Part shown: one piece after another, positions 20,721-33,712 of the stretch
Numbering within the stretch: position 1 is the first letter of the stretch
Layout: each line of letters opens with the position of its first letter
Source of the DNA: Mactromeris polynyma
Lineage: Eukaryota; Mollusca; Bivalvia; Venerida; Mactridae
NCBI GenBank assembly: GCA_032209605.1
Contig: JASFXZ010000009.1
Coordinates: 14,061,553 to 14,125,552, forward strand
DNA length: 64,000 bases
Direction of reading: 5' to 3'
Notes under the pieces: model-generated
Database searches by the model: none
The model's input: the letters and a program-made list of their open reading frames with translations, nothing else
What the model was told of the DNA's origin: nothing
Made by a program: the position numbers and the translations under genes

Positions 20721-23640
20721 CAACAAACAGTTTCGGTTTGGATAATTTTGTTACAAGTCTTCTATCTTGTCAAGCTCGGTCGTTACCTTGCGGAATAGTT
20801 ATTACTGGTATAATTCGCTTTTCAAAAAGTCACTAAATCATGGAATGTTAATTACACCCAAAACTTTGTGACGCATTTTCAAATAATGCAAATAAACGAT
20901 ATTTACACGGCTATGGAAAAAGCGTCGACGTCTCAGACGTACAATACTTAATCAGCTATGATATATTCTATACTCAGTAAATTTAAAAAGGCTAATTTTT
21001 GTACCTGTTATATGTGTTTGAAAAAAAAATTCATATGAAAATTTGGCTTAATTATAAATGTAGTGGTCATCATTGCGCACAATGAAATAATATCCTATTA
21101 AGTTCTTATCATTCATCATCAGGTAAGTTCATGGGAATGTGGGAAAGTTTACATTTTGCGTTTTTAAATGTAATGAGTATATGAGCAACGTCTGTATTGT
21201 GTAAGGAAAGTCTAAGACAACGAATAGTTTATTCCGAAATATTAGGCATATTGCCCATGATTTCACATAAACATACAATGCAAATTTATATATACAAAAG
21301 TAACGAAATGTTATACATTGGTAAATGGCAATAATATCATATTAACATGCACAATACTATATCAATCGTTTGTATAAGTAGAATATATTGGCACACAGCA
21401 ACATAAGTTAATAAGCAGAGCAATTTAATGGACTTTAATCGGTAAGCAATTATATACACATTTTCGTTTCGACCACACAATAATCTTGACCGAACGATAT
21501 ACCAAAGGCGAGGCACATATCGATATTTAATTGCCTAAATGAAACGTAATTATCCAATGTTCTATAAATACAGGCATGAATATAAAATCGCTGCAGACTA
21601 GACACTGAGTATTTCGAAACAACTAGACGTATCTTTGCCAAATTGGTGCTCGCCAAATATATCATATATTTCAGACAAAATAATGCACAATAATTATCCG
21701 ACTAGTAGCGATATTCATAGCATTTCAGTCCCGTTTCTGGTTTTCCGTAGACGTTTGCGTAATTACCTTCAATTTGATAAGACAATTTTATCACCAATTA
21801 GAATAGACGACGGCGCTTTGCAGATATGGGATCCCTTATCTTATTTACCTAACACTGCACATACAAATTGTTGACTTATCGTAGTCCATGCAATTTATGC
21901 AATTGATTGTATTATCAAAGCCAATAAAGAATAAAAACACACATCTGTTGACGTAATCTTATCAAATTATAATTAGATATCTTCATTGATACCCCCGTAT
22001 AACTAGACACAAACACGATCGTAAACTACACGATTTTTGCGCCGTATTCATCAAGGGCGTGAGATATTTGGCATGTGAAATATCCAGAAACATTTGGGGA
22101 GCGATTAGTTTCACTATATAATAATTCGAAACAAGTTCTTAAAGGTGTAGAAGTGTTCATAATTGCACATGTAGAATTTGTAGTTCCACAACTCTAAGCC
22201 GCGCTAGTATATACTATTTACACTCTTGAATATATGCCGTTCTAATTGGTCTATTATTTTCAATATAAAAATGTCTTTTATATATATAAATTAACTAACT
22301 ATCTAATTTGTTTCACATTCTTTCTTGCTCATACCTCAATCGTTTGTCCCCCCACCCCCAAACACACATAGATCGATCAATATTAACAAACAATATTCAC
22401 GTTGGGCGACCAATTAAAATTGAAAGTGTTGGGTCTATGTCTTAATAAGTCATAAAAAGTAGCCTTTCCCGAATAATGAAATACTTCATATACATTTTAA
22501 TTTTACTACTAATATACTGGTCAATAAATAATCGTATTTTACCTATTTTATATGCATCTTATAAGTGATGTGGGTCGTCTCTGGTAGGGGTTGATATTGA
22601 TTATATTTGTCTTATTGCATACGATATTTCAATGAGTTTTGTAGTTGAAAGAAATAAACATAATATATTATGCAAGCCGTAAAACTGTACGTATATAAAC
22701 TGACTAGAGCTGACTGTGTTGCTGTGTTCTTGCACACCAGTTCACTTCGCGCTCACAAAGGATCTAGATAAATATGATCCCGATAAAAAATTCTTATGGC
22801 TATTGAACACTTCATTCATACAGAATTTCTCAACAACAAGTAGACACCACTTAAATTTCGTTTAATTAACATTGGGAATACATTAAACACGTCAACCTTT
22901 TTGTTGAAAATAATTAGATATAGTTATTATATTTTAGACTGAAGACGATCTGGATACAATCAGGATTACTTTTCAAGAATCGATCTACAATGATAAATTA
23001 CATTCTACTGAATACACATGTTGTCTGATTGAAAATATACATTTAAAACGCTCATGTCTTTTTAATGTCATTTTAGACTGTTCAAAAGCTCATTTTGATA
23101 TGAAAATATCCGATTATTGAAAGAAGATTCAGCATTCATCATTGAGTAACATTAAACAGAATCATGTTAACTTCTTATCTCGCATCCCTAAAAAGTTCAT
23201 GAAATGAGAGAAATTTTACATTTTACGTTTTTAAATGTACTGAGTATATTTGAACGATGCTCATATATAATTCATTATGTGAACATTTTAAACATTACTT
23301 CAATAGCAAATACTTCAAAGGTTAAAACTGTATATGATATTGAGCCTGATCCTGAGAATTACGTCTTGGTAAACATGGGGCCAGGGTCAATTCTGGTAAA
23401 CTAAGTTGTCAGTTACAATTCTGATGAAAAAGCATGAACAACTATTAAATGTTTCTCTGAAACAACAATCTTTAGACTGCACCTGACACTGAGGGGCAAA
23501 TAAAATCAATCAAGTGCAAATCGTACAATGCAAGAAGAACTAACTGTTTATTTTGTACCACAAAATTGAAAACACGTTATTATGAATTGAATTTTACTGG
23601 TATCAAATTTTACGTAGAATTGATAAATGCCGAGCAGGGA
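20721..23640. other. Unassigned AT-rich DNA
   Basis: No supported gene. Open frames at 21450-21665, 21635-21874 and 23204-23404 show no domain. A 'tatataaac' string near 22694 precedes GC-richer sequence and could be a core promoter by chance. Confidence 0.45.
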
Positions 23641-23735
23641 ATGCCATATTCACAAATCAAAACTTTCCCATATAGATCCAGACAAATGAAAATGGAGGAG
23701 TAACTCTCCGGGAAGGAACAACGGGACCATACAGG

Positions 23736-23972
23736 ATTGGCCCCGATTTCCCGAAGCATCTTAATCTGAGCTAAATCTCAAAACTTTGAGATTTTTCTCA
23801 AAGGAGACTGAATTAAAAATCGGTATTACAAAACGAAAACAACGAATATTTCACAGAAAATGTTCATAGGGAACCGAAGTGAGATTTGTCTCAAAATCAG
23901 GCTCTGATTTCAGCAACATTTTAATTTTGAGCTGATATTTCTATTTGAGATGCTTTGGGAGATCGAGGTCAG
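23736..23972. mobile_element. MITE with 'cccgatttcccgaagcatct' ends
   Basis: The left end carries 'ccccgatttcccgaagcatc'; the right end 'gagatgctttgggagatcga' is its imperfect reverse complement, giving inverted ends of about 25 bp in an element of roughly 235 bp. Internal 'tgagatttttctcaaa' and 'gagatttgtctcaaa' are themselves short palindromes. No coding capacity. Superfamily not determined, since a clear target-site duplication is not visible. Confidence 0.6.
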
Positions 23973-24069
23973 GAAGTTTATGAACAAACATTGTCAACCG
24001 GTTCGCAGCTTTAACTACAATCTGGTATTAGACAGGAGCGAATCGTAGTGTATTACAATGATGAACCAG

Positions 24070-24240
24070 ACCTCCCTCTGCTTGTCATCTTTGATTCTCC
24101 TTGTTATCCCTTATGATCGGCAAAGCCATTCATTGCGCCATTGTTCCCTTACGTATGTACCATTGAGCCTCCTCAAATGCCTTATGTATATGGCGTTCCC
24201 TGTAGCAACTTATTCTCTCTCTTATACTGTAGGTATGATA
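24070..24240 (+). repeat. Interspersed repeat family D, copy f
   Basis: Contains 'gattctccttgttatccctt', 'cattcattgcgccattgttc', 'ccttacgtatgtaccattga', 'cctcctcaaatgcctta' and then jumps straight to 'tgtatatggcgttccctgta'. It therefore lacks the 'ttttgtagac...ggaggcattgtc' block found in other copies, an internal deletion of about 50 bp between two 'cttatgta'-like sequences. Confidence 0.7.
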
Positions 24241-25785
24241 CATTCCTCTGTGTGATCTGTAGATACAACGTGCGTGATGTCTGCATCACACAACTCAATA
24301 CTAGACAAACTCGCTCTGTATACAATCTGTGATTAATTGACTCTATGAATAATCATAATCCATTTGATAAACAACGGAAAGATAGATCTTTGACATTGTC
24401 AGTATAATTCCGTACGAAAACTAGTTCATTATTCAGGACGGCCGTCTATTTGTAATGCATAGAAAGATAGTCTGTCAAAAGTAATAAATTTAAACAACGT
24501 AAGCGATGCAGATTTATGTCAGAATTATACAAAATTCGGAAAGTTATATATTTTCAAAATGCACCGACGCAATTTGAGTGATATAGATAAGTCTTAACGT
24601 AGGAAATATATAGATCTATTACTTATGAATATTTTGATTATTTAATCTTTGAAAACATATATGCATCCGCCTAGATATATATACATAATATGACACGTAA
24701 ATGCATCACACACAACATTTGCCGACCACATAACATACTTAGCGTCGTGCAGGCAGTCGTAGTAGCATCTTATAGTGTTAATTATTCAGTTAATGTTCGG
24801 GGTGATGAGAATTGTACTGTTGAATATTTCTCACAACTGTTATTTTGCGTACTACTGCATTGTTAAACACACGTTTGTATGATTCAGTCTGTATTAGAAG
24901 GTGTTTGGCGCTATAATGATCCACCGAGAATGCGTATTTACATCACTATCATAGCCGGGCAGCGCCCCCACCCACTAAAACCTGGCAAGCTTGTTGAGCA
25001 TTGTTTACTTGAAACGGTAACAATATTTCCCATCCTATCGATATATAATATATCTATTAAGCATGGCGATAAATTGAACAATATTTGGGAATCAGAGTAT
25101 GTTTAGGTGACCGAATTCCATAAGGAAGTTGTGTATGTGTTTATGAAAACGAACTTGTTGTCTGTAAGACATTCATTCGGGTTTTCCACACATGTTTGAC
25201 ATCCCGGGTGCGAGATTTTCACATTCCGAGATGTCTTGACTATAGTTTGATTTCATCTATAAATGGAAGCCAATAAACATGTTATCAGGACTAGTGTCAA
25301 TTGACAACTTGACAGTGAAATGTAGAACACCTTTGTTATATAACCAACAAAATGCGTGGGGCAGTTCACAGTGTACTTATAAAATCAATACAAGTGTTAT
25401 ATTGTTTTTTACCTGTCCTGATATTTTAAAACACCATCATACTGAATTGAAAACATAAATTTATTACCGTGATGTACACTGATGAAACATTTTCTCATTG
25501 CTCACCCTAAGTTTCTATTGTTTATCAGTTCTTGTAGAAATCGTCGATGTTTTGTGCAATCAAGAGTGAATTTTGGCTTTAAAATAATGAGGGAATGGTT
25601 AATAATAAATTGAAACACAATTGTAGTAAATTGTTCTATCACTGTATTTATTTAGACAAAATAACATAATGTGAATTGACAAAGTAGACAAGCATTTGTT
25701 TGAGTGATATGAAATGCTGTTTAACTAAAAAAACCGATGACGAAACTACTGTATTGGCAATAAATACATTGCAGATTCACCTCTT
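24241..25785. other. Unassigned AT-rich DNA
   Basis: No supported feature. The open frame at 24879-25106 has no recognisable domain. Confidence 0.45.
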
Positions 25786-28700
25786 CCGATCGCATTACTC
25801 ACCTTATTGATTGCACTGCTCACTTTATTGATTGCATTCCTCACTTTATTGATTGGCCTCCTAACTTTATTGATTGGCCTTCTAACTTTATTAATTGCAT
25901 TCCTCACTTTATTGATTGCACTGCTCACTTTATTGATTGCATTCCTCACTTTATTGATTGGCCTTCTAACTTTATTGATTGCACTGCTCACTTTATTGAT
26001 TGCATTCCTCACTTTATTGATTGGCCTTCTAACTTTATTGATTGCACTGCTCACTTTATTGATTGCATTCCTCACTTTATTGATTGGCCTTCTAACTTTA
26101 TTGATTGCACTGCTCACTTTATTGATTGGCCTCCTAACTTTATTGATTGCATTCCTCACTTTATTGATTGGCCTCCTAACTTTATTGATTGGCCTTCTAA
26201 CTTTATTGATTGGCCTCCTCACTTTATTGATTGCATTCCTCACTTTATTGATTGGCCTCCTAACTTTATTGATTGGCCTTCTGACTTTATTGATTGGCCT
26301 CCTCACTTTATTGATTGCATTCCTCACTTTATTGATTGGCCTCCTAACTTTATTGATTGGCCTTCTGACTTTATTGATTGGCCTCCTAACTTTATTGATT
26401 GGCCTCCTCACTTTATTGATTGCATTCCTCACTTTATTGATTGGCCTTCTGACTTTATTGATTGCATTCCTCACTTTATTGATTGGCCTCCTCACTTTAT
26501 TGATTGCATTCCTCACTTTATTGATTGGCCTCCTCACTTTATTGATTGCATTCCTCACTTTATTGATTGGCCTCCTCACTTTATTAATTGGCCTCCTGAT
26601 CTTATTGATTGCTTTCATCATTCTATCGATTGGCCTCTGCACCTCCTCATTTTGGCCTCCTCACTTTATCCATTGGCATCCGCAATTTATTGATTGCATT
26701 CATCATTTTATTGATTGGCCTCCTCCCTTTATTGATTGTATTCATCATTCTATAGATTGCATTCATCATTCTATTGATTGCATTCCTCACTTTTTTGATT
26801 GCATTCCTCACTTTATCCATTGTCCTCCGCACTTTATTAATTGCATTCATCATTTTATTGATTGGCCTCCTCACTTTATTGATTGCATTCATCATTTTAT
26901 TGATTGGCCTCCTCACTTTATTGATTGTATTCATCATTCTATTGATTGCATTCCTCACATTTTTGATTGCATTCCTTACTTTATCCATTGGCCTCCGCAC
27001 TTAATAGATTGCATTCATAATTCTATTGATTGCATTCCTCACTTTTTTGATTGTATTCATCATTCTATTGATTGCATTCCTCACTTTTTTGATTGCATTC
27101 CTCACTTTATCCATTGGCCTCCGCACTTAATTGATTGCATTCATCATTCTAATGATTGCATTCCTCACTTTTTTGATTGCATTCATCATTCTATTAATTG
27201 GCGTCCTCACTTTATTGATTGCATTCATCACTTTATTGATTGGCCTCCTCACTTTATTGATTGTATTCATCATTCTATTGATTGCATTCCTCACATTTTT
27301 GATTGCATTCCTTACTTTATCCATTGGCCTCCGCACTTAATAGATTGCATTCATAATTCTATTGATTGCATTCCTCACTTTTTTGATTGTATTCATCATT
27401 CTATTGATTGCATTCCTCACTTTTTTGATTGCATTCCTCACTTTATCCATTGGCCTCCGCACTTAATTGATTGCATTCATCATTCTAATGATTGCATTCC
27501 TCACTTTTTTGATTGCATTCCTCACTTTATCCATTGGCCTCCGCACTTAATTGATTGCATTCATCATTCTAATGATTGCATTCCTCACTTTTTTGATTGC
27601 ATTCATCATTCTATTAATTGGCGTCCTCACTTTATTGATTGCATTCCTCACTTTATTGATGGGCTTTTTCACTTTATTGATTGACCTCCTCACTTTATCG
27701 ATTGACCTCCTCACTTTATTGATTGGCCTCCTCACTTTATTGATTGGTGTCCTCACTTTATTGATTGGCTTTTTCACTTTATTGATTGACCTCCTCACTT
27801 TATCGATTGACCTCCTCACTTTATTGATTGGCCTCCTCACTTTATTGATTGACCTCCTCACTTTATCGATTGACCTCCTCACTTTATTGATTGGCCTCCT
27901 CACTTTATTTATTGCATGACTCACTTTATTGATTGCACGACTCACTTTATTGATTGCACGACTCACTTTATTGATTGGCCTCCTCACTTTATTGATTGTA
28001 TTCATCATTCTATTGATTGCATTCCTCACTTTTTTGATTGCATTCCTCACTTTATCCATTGGCCTCCGCACTTAATTGATTGCATTCATCATTCTAATGA
28101 TTGCATTCCTCACTTTTTTGATTGCATTCATCATTCTATTAATTGGCGTCCTCACTTTATTGATTGCATTCCTCACTTTATTGATGGGCTTTTTCACTTT
28201 ATTGATTGACCTCCTCACTTTATCGATTGACCTCCTCACTTTATTGATTGGCATCCTCACTTTATTGATTGGTGTCCTCACTTTATTGATTGGCTTTTTC
28301 ACTTTATTGATTGACCTCCTCACTTTATCGATTGACCTCCTCACTTTATTGATTGACCTCCTCACTTTATTGATTGACCTCCTCACTTTATTGATTGGCC
28401 TCCTCACTTTATTGATTGGCCTCCTCACTTTATTTATTGCATGACTCACTTTATTGATTGCACGACTCACTTTATTGATTGCACGACTCACTTTATTGAT
28501 TGGCCTCCTCACTTTATTAATTGGCGTCCTCACTTTATTGATTGCATTCCTCACCTAATTGCTTGCACTCCTAACTTTATTGATTGGCCTTTTCACTTTA
28601 TTGATTGACCTCCTCACTTTATAGATTGACCTCCTCACTTTATTGATTGGCCTCCTCACTTTATTGATTGCATGACTCACTATATTGATTCAATCCTCAC

Positions 28701-31096
28701 TTTATTGATAGCATTCCTCACTTAGTTGCTTGCATTCCTCACTATATTGATTCAATCCTCACTTTATTGATTGCATTCCTCACTATATTGATTCAATCCT
28801 CACTTTATTGATTGCATTCCTCACTATATTGATTCAATCCTCACTTTATTGATTGCATTCCTCACTTAGTTGCTTGCATTTTTCACTTTATTGATTCAAT
28901 CCTCACTTTATTGATTGCATTCCTCACTTTTGTGATTGCATTTCTCACTTAATTGATTGCATTCCTCACTTTATTGATAGCATTTCTCACTTAATTGCCT
29001 GCACTCCTCACTTTATTGATTGCATTCATCATTCTATTGATTGGCCTCCTCTTTTTATTGATTGGCCTCCTCACTTTATTGATTGCATTCATCTCTCTAT
29101 TGATTGCATTCCGTACTTTATTGATTAAATCCTCACTTTATTGATTGCATTCCTCACTTTTGTGATTGCATTCCTCACTTAATTGATTGCATTCCTCACT
29201 TTATTGATAGCATTCCTCACTTAATTGCTTGCACTGCTCACTTTATTGATTGCATTCATCATTCTATTAATTGGCCTCCTCACTATATTGATTGGCCTCC
29301 TCACTTTATTGATTGCATTCCTCACTTTATTGATTGCATTCATCTCTCTATTGATTGGCCTTCTCATTTTATTGATTGTCCTCTTCACTTTATTGATTGC
29401 ATTCATCTCTCTATTGATTGGCCTTCTCATTTTATTGATTGCATTCATCTCTCTATTGATTGGCCTTCTCATTTTATTGATTGCATTCTTCACTCTATTG
29501 ATTGTCCTCCTCACTTTATTGATTGCATTCATCTCTCTATTGATTGTCCTCCTCACTTTATTGATTGCATTCTTCACTCTATTGATTGGCCTTCTCATTT
29601 TATTGATTACATTCTTCACTCTATTGATTGTCCTCCTCACTTTATTGATTGCATTCATCTCTCTATTGATTGTCCTCCTCACTTTATTGATTGCATTCAT
29701 CTCTCTATTGATTGGCCTTCTCATTTTATTGATTACATTCTTCACTCTATTGATTGTCCTCTTCACTTTATTGATTGCATTCTTCACTCTATTGATTGTC
29801 CTCCTAACTTTATTTATTGCATTCTTCACTCTATTGATTGGCCTTCTCATTTTATTGATTACATTCTTCACTCTATTGATTGTCCTCCTCACTTTATTGA
29901 TTGCATTCATCTCTCTATTGATTGTCCTCCTCACTTTATTGATTGCATTCATCTCTCTATTGATTGGCCTTCTCATTTTATTGATTACATTCTTCACTCT
30001 ATTGAATGTCCTCTTCACTTTATTGATTGCATTCTTCACTCTATTGATTGTCCTCCTAACTTTATTGATTGCATTCTTCACTCTATTGATTGGCCTTCTC
30101 ATTTTATTGATTACATTCTTCACTCTATTGATTGTCCTCTTCACTTTATTGATTGCATTCTTCACTCTATTGATTGTCCTCCTCACTTTATTGATTACAT
30201 TCTTCACTCTATTGATTGGCCTCCTCACTTTATTGATTGCATTCTTCACTCTATTGATTGTCCTCCTAACTTTATTGATTACATTCTTCTCTCTATTGAT
30301 TGTCCTCTTCACTTTATTGATTGCATTCTTCACTCTATTGATTGTCCTCCTCACTTTATTGATTGCATTCTTCTCTCTATTGATTGTCCTCCTAACTTTA
30401 TTGATTGCATTCATCTCTCTATTGATTGTCCTCCTCACTTTATTGATTACATTCTTCACTCTATTGATTGTCCTCCTCACTTTATTGATTGCATTCTTCT
30501 CTCTATTGATTGGCCTTCTCATTTTATTGATTGCATTCTTCACTCTATTGATTGTCCTCCTCACTTTATTGATTGCATTCATCTCTCTATTGATTGGCCT
30601 GGTCATTTTATTGATTGCATTCTTCACTCTATTGAATGTCCTCCTCACTTTATTGATTGCATTCTTCACTCTATTGATTGTCCTCCTGACTTTATTGATT
30701 GCATTCTTCTCTCTATTGATTGGCCTTCTCATTTTATTGATTGCATTCATCATTCTATTGATTGTCCTCCTCACTTTATTGATTGCATTCATCTCTCTAT
30801 TGATTGGCCTGGTCATTTTATTGATTGCATTCTTCACTCTATTGAATGTCCTCCTCACTTTATTGATTTCATTCATCTCTCTATTGATTGGCCTTCTCAT
30901 TTTATTGATTGCATTTTTCTCTCTATTGAATGTCCTCCTCACTTAATTGATTGGCCTCCTCACTTTATTGATTGTCCTCCTCACTATATTGATTGCATTC
31001 ATCTCTCTATTGATTGGCCTTCTCGTTTTATTGATTGCATTCTTCACTCTATTGAATGTCCTCCTCACTTAATTGAGTGTCCTTCTCACTTTATTG
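25786..31096. repeat. 21-bp satellite block, about 5.3 kb, about 250 units
   Basis: A continuous array of a 21-bp unit: 'tttattgattg' plus a variable ten-base half such as 'cattcctcac', 'gcctcctcac', 'acctcctcac', 'tcctcctcac' or 'cattcttcac'. It has zones: 25.8-26.6 kb alternating cattcctc and gcctcct units; 26.6-27.6 kb with 'catcattcta', 'ttttttgattg' and 'tatccattggcctccgcact'; 27.6-28.6 kb rich in 'gacctcctcactttatcg'; 28.6-29.2 kb degenerate with 'ctatattgattcaatcctc' units; 29.2-31.1 kb a very regular dimer of ctttattg and ctctattg units. Long open frames on both strands (for example 25807-27684 and 29221-30942) arise because 21 is a multiple of three and the unit lacks stops. They are not proteins. 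Confidence 0.95.
27001..28596. repeat. Higher-order repeats within the 21-bp satellite
   Basis: The rare junction 'ccgcacttaattgattgcat' followed by 'catcattctaatgattg' recurs with start points at 27127, 27547 and 28072, spacings of 420 and 525 bp (20 and 25 units). A second marker, 'cgcacttaatagattgcatt', recurs 336 bp apart (27001 and 27337; 16 units). All spacings are multiples of 21, so blocks of many units were duplicated in register. Confidence 0.85.
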
Positions 31097-32270
31097 AAAC
31101 ATTAGTTTTAATACATCAACATGTAATAAACTATTTTTAGTGAAGACACAGTGTATGTTGTAGTATCGTAAATTGATGATCAGCAATTAGGCAACATCAT
31201 TAAATAATTTAAAACTAATTAATGAACCTCTTAGTGATACGTAAATCAATTAATTAGTTGAACAATCTTTACCAAATATCTTGATGAAACGGAAATAAAA
31301 ATCTATAACGAAAGTACATTGATTTGAAATATCAATTAATTGAATCAGGAAATAACGTTTAAGAAAAAATAAGCTTATCTTAGAATATTGTCAAACCTAT
31401 GTAAGTTTAACAGTTATTTTTCTTTCTTGATTTGATCAGTCGCGTTAGTTTTATATTTCAATCTACGGGGGATATATACCCGAGCGATTAGCATTTTAAA
31501 TAGATAACAAGCGACCATAGTATCGTGTTGATATCATTATACCCTACTGAGACAAATAAAGTAGACAAAAGTAGAAACAAACGGATACAAAAAGTACTAA
31601 TATATACATTAATTTGCTCAAATTAATGGTGGAATACAGTAAAATGCGTTTATTGTCAGTACATACTTACGTATGTAAGAAATTATATAGGCTGAGCAAG
31701 CAATGTGGCAAGCTAACGTGATTTTGGCCAGTGGTGTTAATGTTTCTGAAATCAATCGTGAAATGCGGGCTAATCGACCATATACTGGCGTCTTCGAATT
31801 AAGAACTAACTGAAATCACAATTTTATGAGAAGTTTCTATGTCTGGTCGCTTGTACTGGCTATGACAGTTCGTATACTAACGTTGATTTGAAACCAGTTG
31901 AGAACATCGATACTGTGTACACGATATGTCTCTTGATCAATATTTTCTAAACTTTCATTGACTGACCACCCCAAAATTTAATTACAGCTGTTCTCAGATA
32001 AAAACATTCTATAGCAAAGGGAAAACACGATCAATTCATAGTGATGAGAAAACCGACATCTTATCATGCAATATTGACTGTATTGACAAACTACGCATGC
32101 GTAGCGGGTAGTAAATGTGAGCGCAGGTGATACTTAATTTCATAATGTATGAAATACTTTAAAAACAAATGTATGCACTTGAATAAATTTAATCCAACTA
32201 AATTGCTATAAAGATAGAGTTCTAAATTATGTGCATCGGGACATGCCGTATAGTATTTTTATACCCGGTG
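31097..32270. other. Unassigned AT-rich DNA
   Basis: No supported gene or repeat. Confidence 0.45.
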
Positions 32271-32275
32271 GCTTT

Positions 32276-32331
32276 TATAAAGAACTACTTCGAGAACTAC
32301 GCGCTCTCAGTTTTCAAATCGCAATCCAGGT
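32276..32331 (+). promoter_or_regulatory. Candidate core promoter with splice donor
   Basis: 'tataaag' at 32276-32282 is followed 33 bp later by 'ctcagttt' (A at 32309), which fits the initiator consensus and the usual TATA-to-start spacing. 20 bp further on, 'ccag' and 'gtatgt' form a good 5' splice site (exon end 32329). 'cttcgagaac' at 32288-32297 fits a heat-shock element half-pair but lies between TATA and start. No downstream coding exon can be identified, so this could be chance in AT-rich DNA. Confidence 0.25.
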
Positions 32332-32514
32332 ATGTATATACTTAACGTCATTAAAACCTCATCTATTTCACTTGGCCTTCATTTTGTTCCAAGTGTTAAA
32401 CACGTTTTAATTCGATGTTGGTTATTTTTATTTCTTTTTGTGTTTTGAATGTATGTTATATTTCCCTTTCTCCTGCGCAATTCTTTCACTTTATTTAGCG
32501 TTCAGGTCATTGTC

Positions 32515-32706
32515 TGTCCAATTTTGGCCTATTGTTGCTAGCTGTCTTGGCTTGTCATGTGATATTGTCCATTCATTACCCCCCCCCCCCCTTCATTATT
32601 TGTCCTCTTTGCTTCTCCTAGTTATTCCTTATGGTCTGCCCGGCCATTCCTTTCACCTCTGTTCCCTAACGTATGTACCCTTTAACCTCCTCAAGTGCCT
32701 TATGTT
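32515..32706 (+). repeat. Interspersed repeat family D, copy g
   Basis: Carries the 5' two-thirds of the family: 'ttttggcctattgttgctag', 'tcttggcttgtcatgtgata', 'cttatggtctgcccggccat', 'ccctaacgtatgtaccctt', 'aacctcctcaagtgccttat'. It stops there, so the tail is missing. It contains a 13-C run at 32579-32591 where other copies have only about four C. Confidence 0.75.
32579..32591. repeat. Homopolymer C run inside a D copy
   Basis: Thirteen C at the position of the 'attacccc' block of family D. Local slippage expansion. Confidence 0.9.
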
Positions 32707-33234
32707 AATACATTTTATAAGTGTGTATTAGTAAACTACTGAATCATTCTTTTTTTTAAATTTATTATTACATATAATTTTTGGCATTTCTTAGCTAAAC
32801 CATTATAATGTGCCTCCTTACAAGCTATTGAAACATTCATTTGCTGTTAGAATATTTCGGAATAAACTATCTATTAAAACAGTAAGTGCTTTTCTGATGC
32901 AATATGAAGACACACTAAACGAATTATTGATAATGCGTTCTCCGAAATGCGAAATGTCACAATCGTATCAGTCTGAACAAAGCAACTCGAACAATAATCA
33001 GAGTATTTATTATTTTGCAATATTTATAAACAATACATTATGAGACTATGTTAGAACAGATCATCTCAGGAATAGAAAAAATATAAGATAATCAAATCAT
33101 AACTAACCATGGCGAGGTGATTTATTAACTTATTAATTATTTGATTTATAAAATGTATTGATATGTTTACCCTCTTAAAGAACAAACTGGAAACCTAGCA
33201 TGTGACTTTTATATGAAAATTTAGTGAAAAGAGG

Positions 33235-33365
33235 TTTATTGTTCCTTGCGCCTATGTTCCCTTGCGTCTTTACCCTTGTAAAACCTCAAATGCCTGATGT
33301 TTTATAGACTGGAGGTCTGTGTGGGGAGGCATTGTCTTATGTATGTGGCGTTCTCTCTTTCTTAA
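33235..33365 (+). repeat. Interspersed repeat family D, copy h
   Basis: 3' half only: 'cttgcgcctatgttcccttg', 'cctcaaatgcctgatgtttt', 'atagactggaggtctgtgtg', 'gggaggcattgtcttatgta', 'tgtggcgttctctctttctt'. It lies about 530 bp after copy g, which lacks this half, but about 530 bp of unrelated sequence and a repeated 'tgccttatgt'-like overlap argue for separate insertions. Confidence 0.7.
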
Positions 33366-33712
33366 CGTTACGTCACCATCACGGTATTTGTAATTGTGTT
33401 TAATGATAAATACTGTCGCGTTAAGTTATTCACACAAATACCCCACCCAACTAGATGTTGTATAACTCGACCATAGTGCGTAGATAAGTTGCACGTGTTT
33501 ATAGCAGTTTCCAAATATAGACCTTAATTGGTATTTGATTACTTGTGTTGATTTCTTTTGTTATATTAGCATTTAATCAGCCAATTAGCCAGGGAATTTA
33601 AAGGGTAATTAATGTGTACTTGCGGTTCATTGTAAGTCAGTCCTGTATTGTAGCTATACCCATCCATCTTAGTTTTATATAATATCCATCCCATTCTTTG
33701 TAATGTTATTAT

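Noticed and set aside
25807..27684. 625-codon plus-strand frame as a multi-pass membrane protein
   Set aside because: It is a pure read-through of the 21-bp satellite; equally long frames exist on the other strand, and the sequence shows no non-repeat domain.
29221..30942. 573-codon basic minus-strand frame
   Set aside because: Mirror image of the plus-strand frame of the same satellite; a by-product of stop-free 21-bp units.
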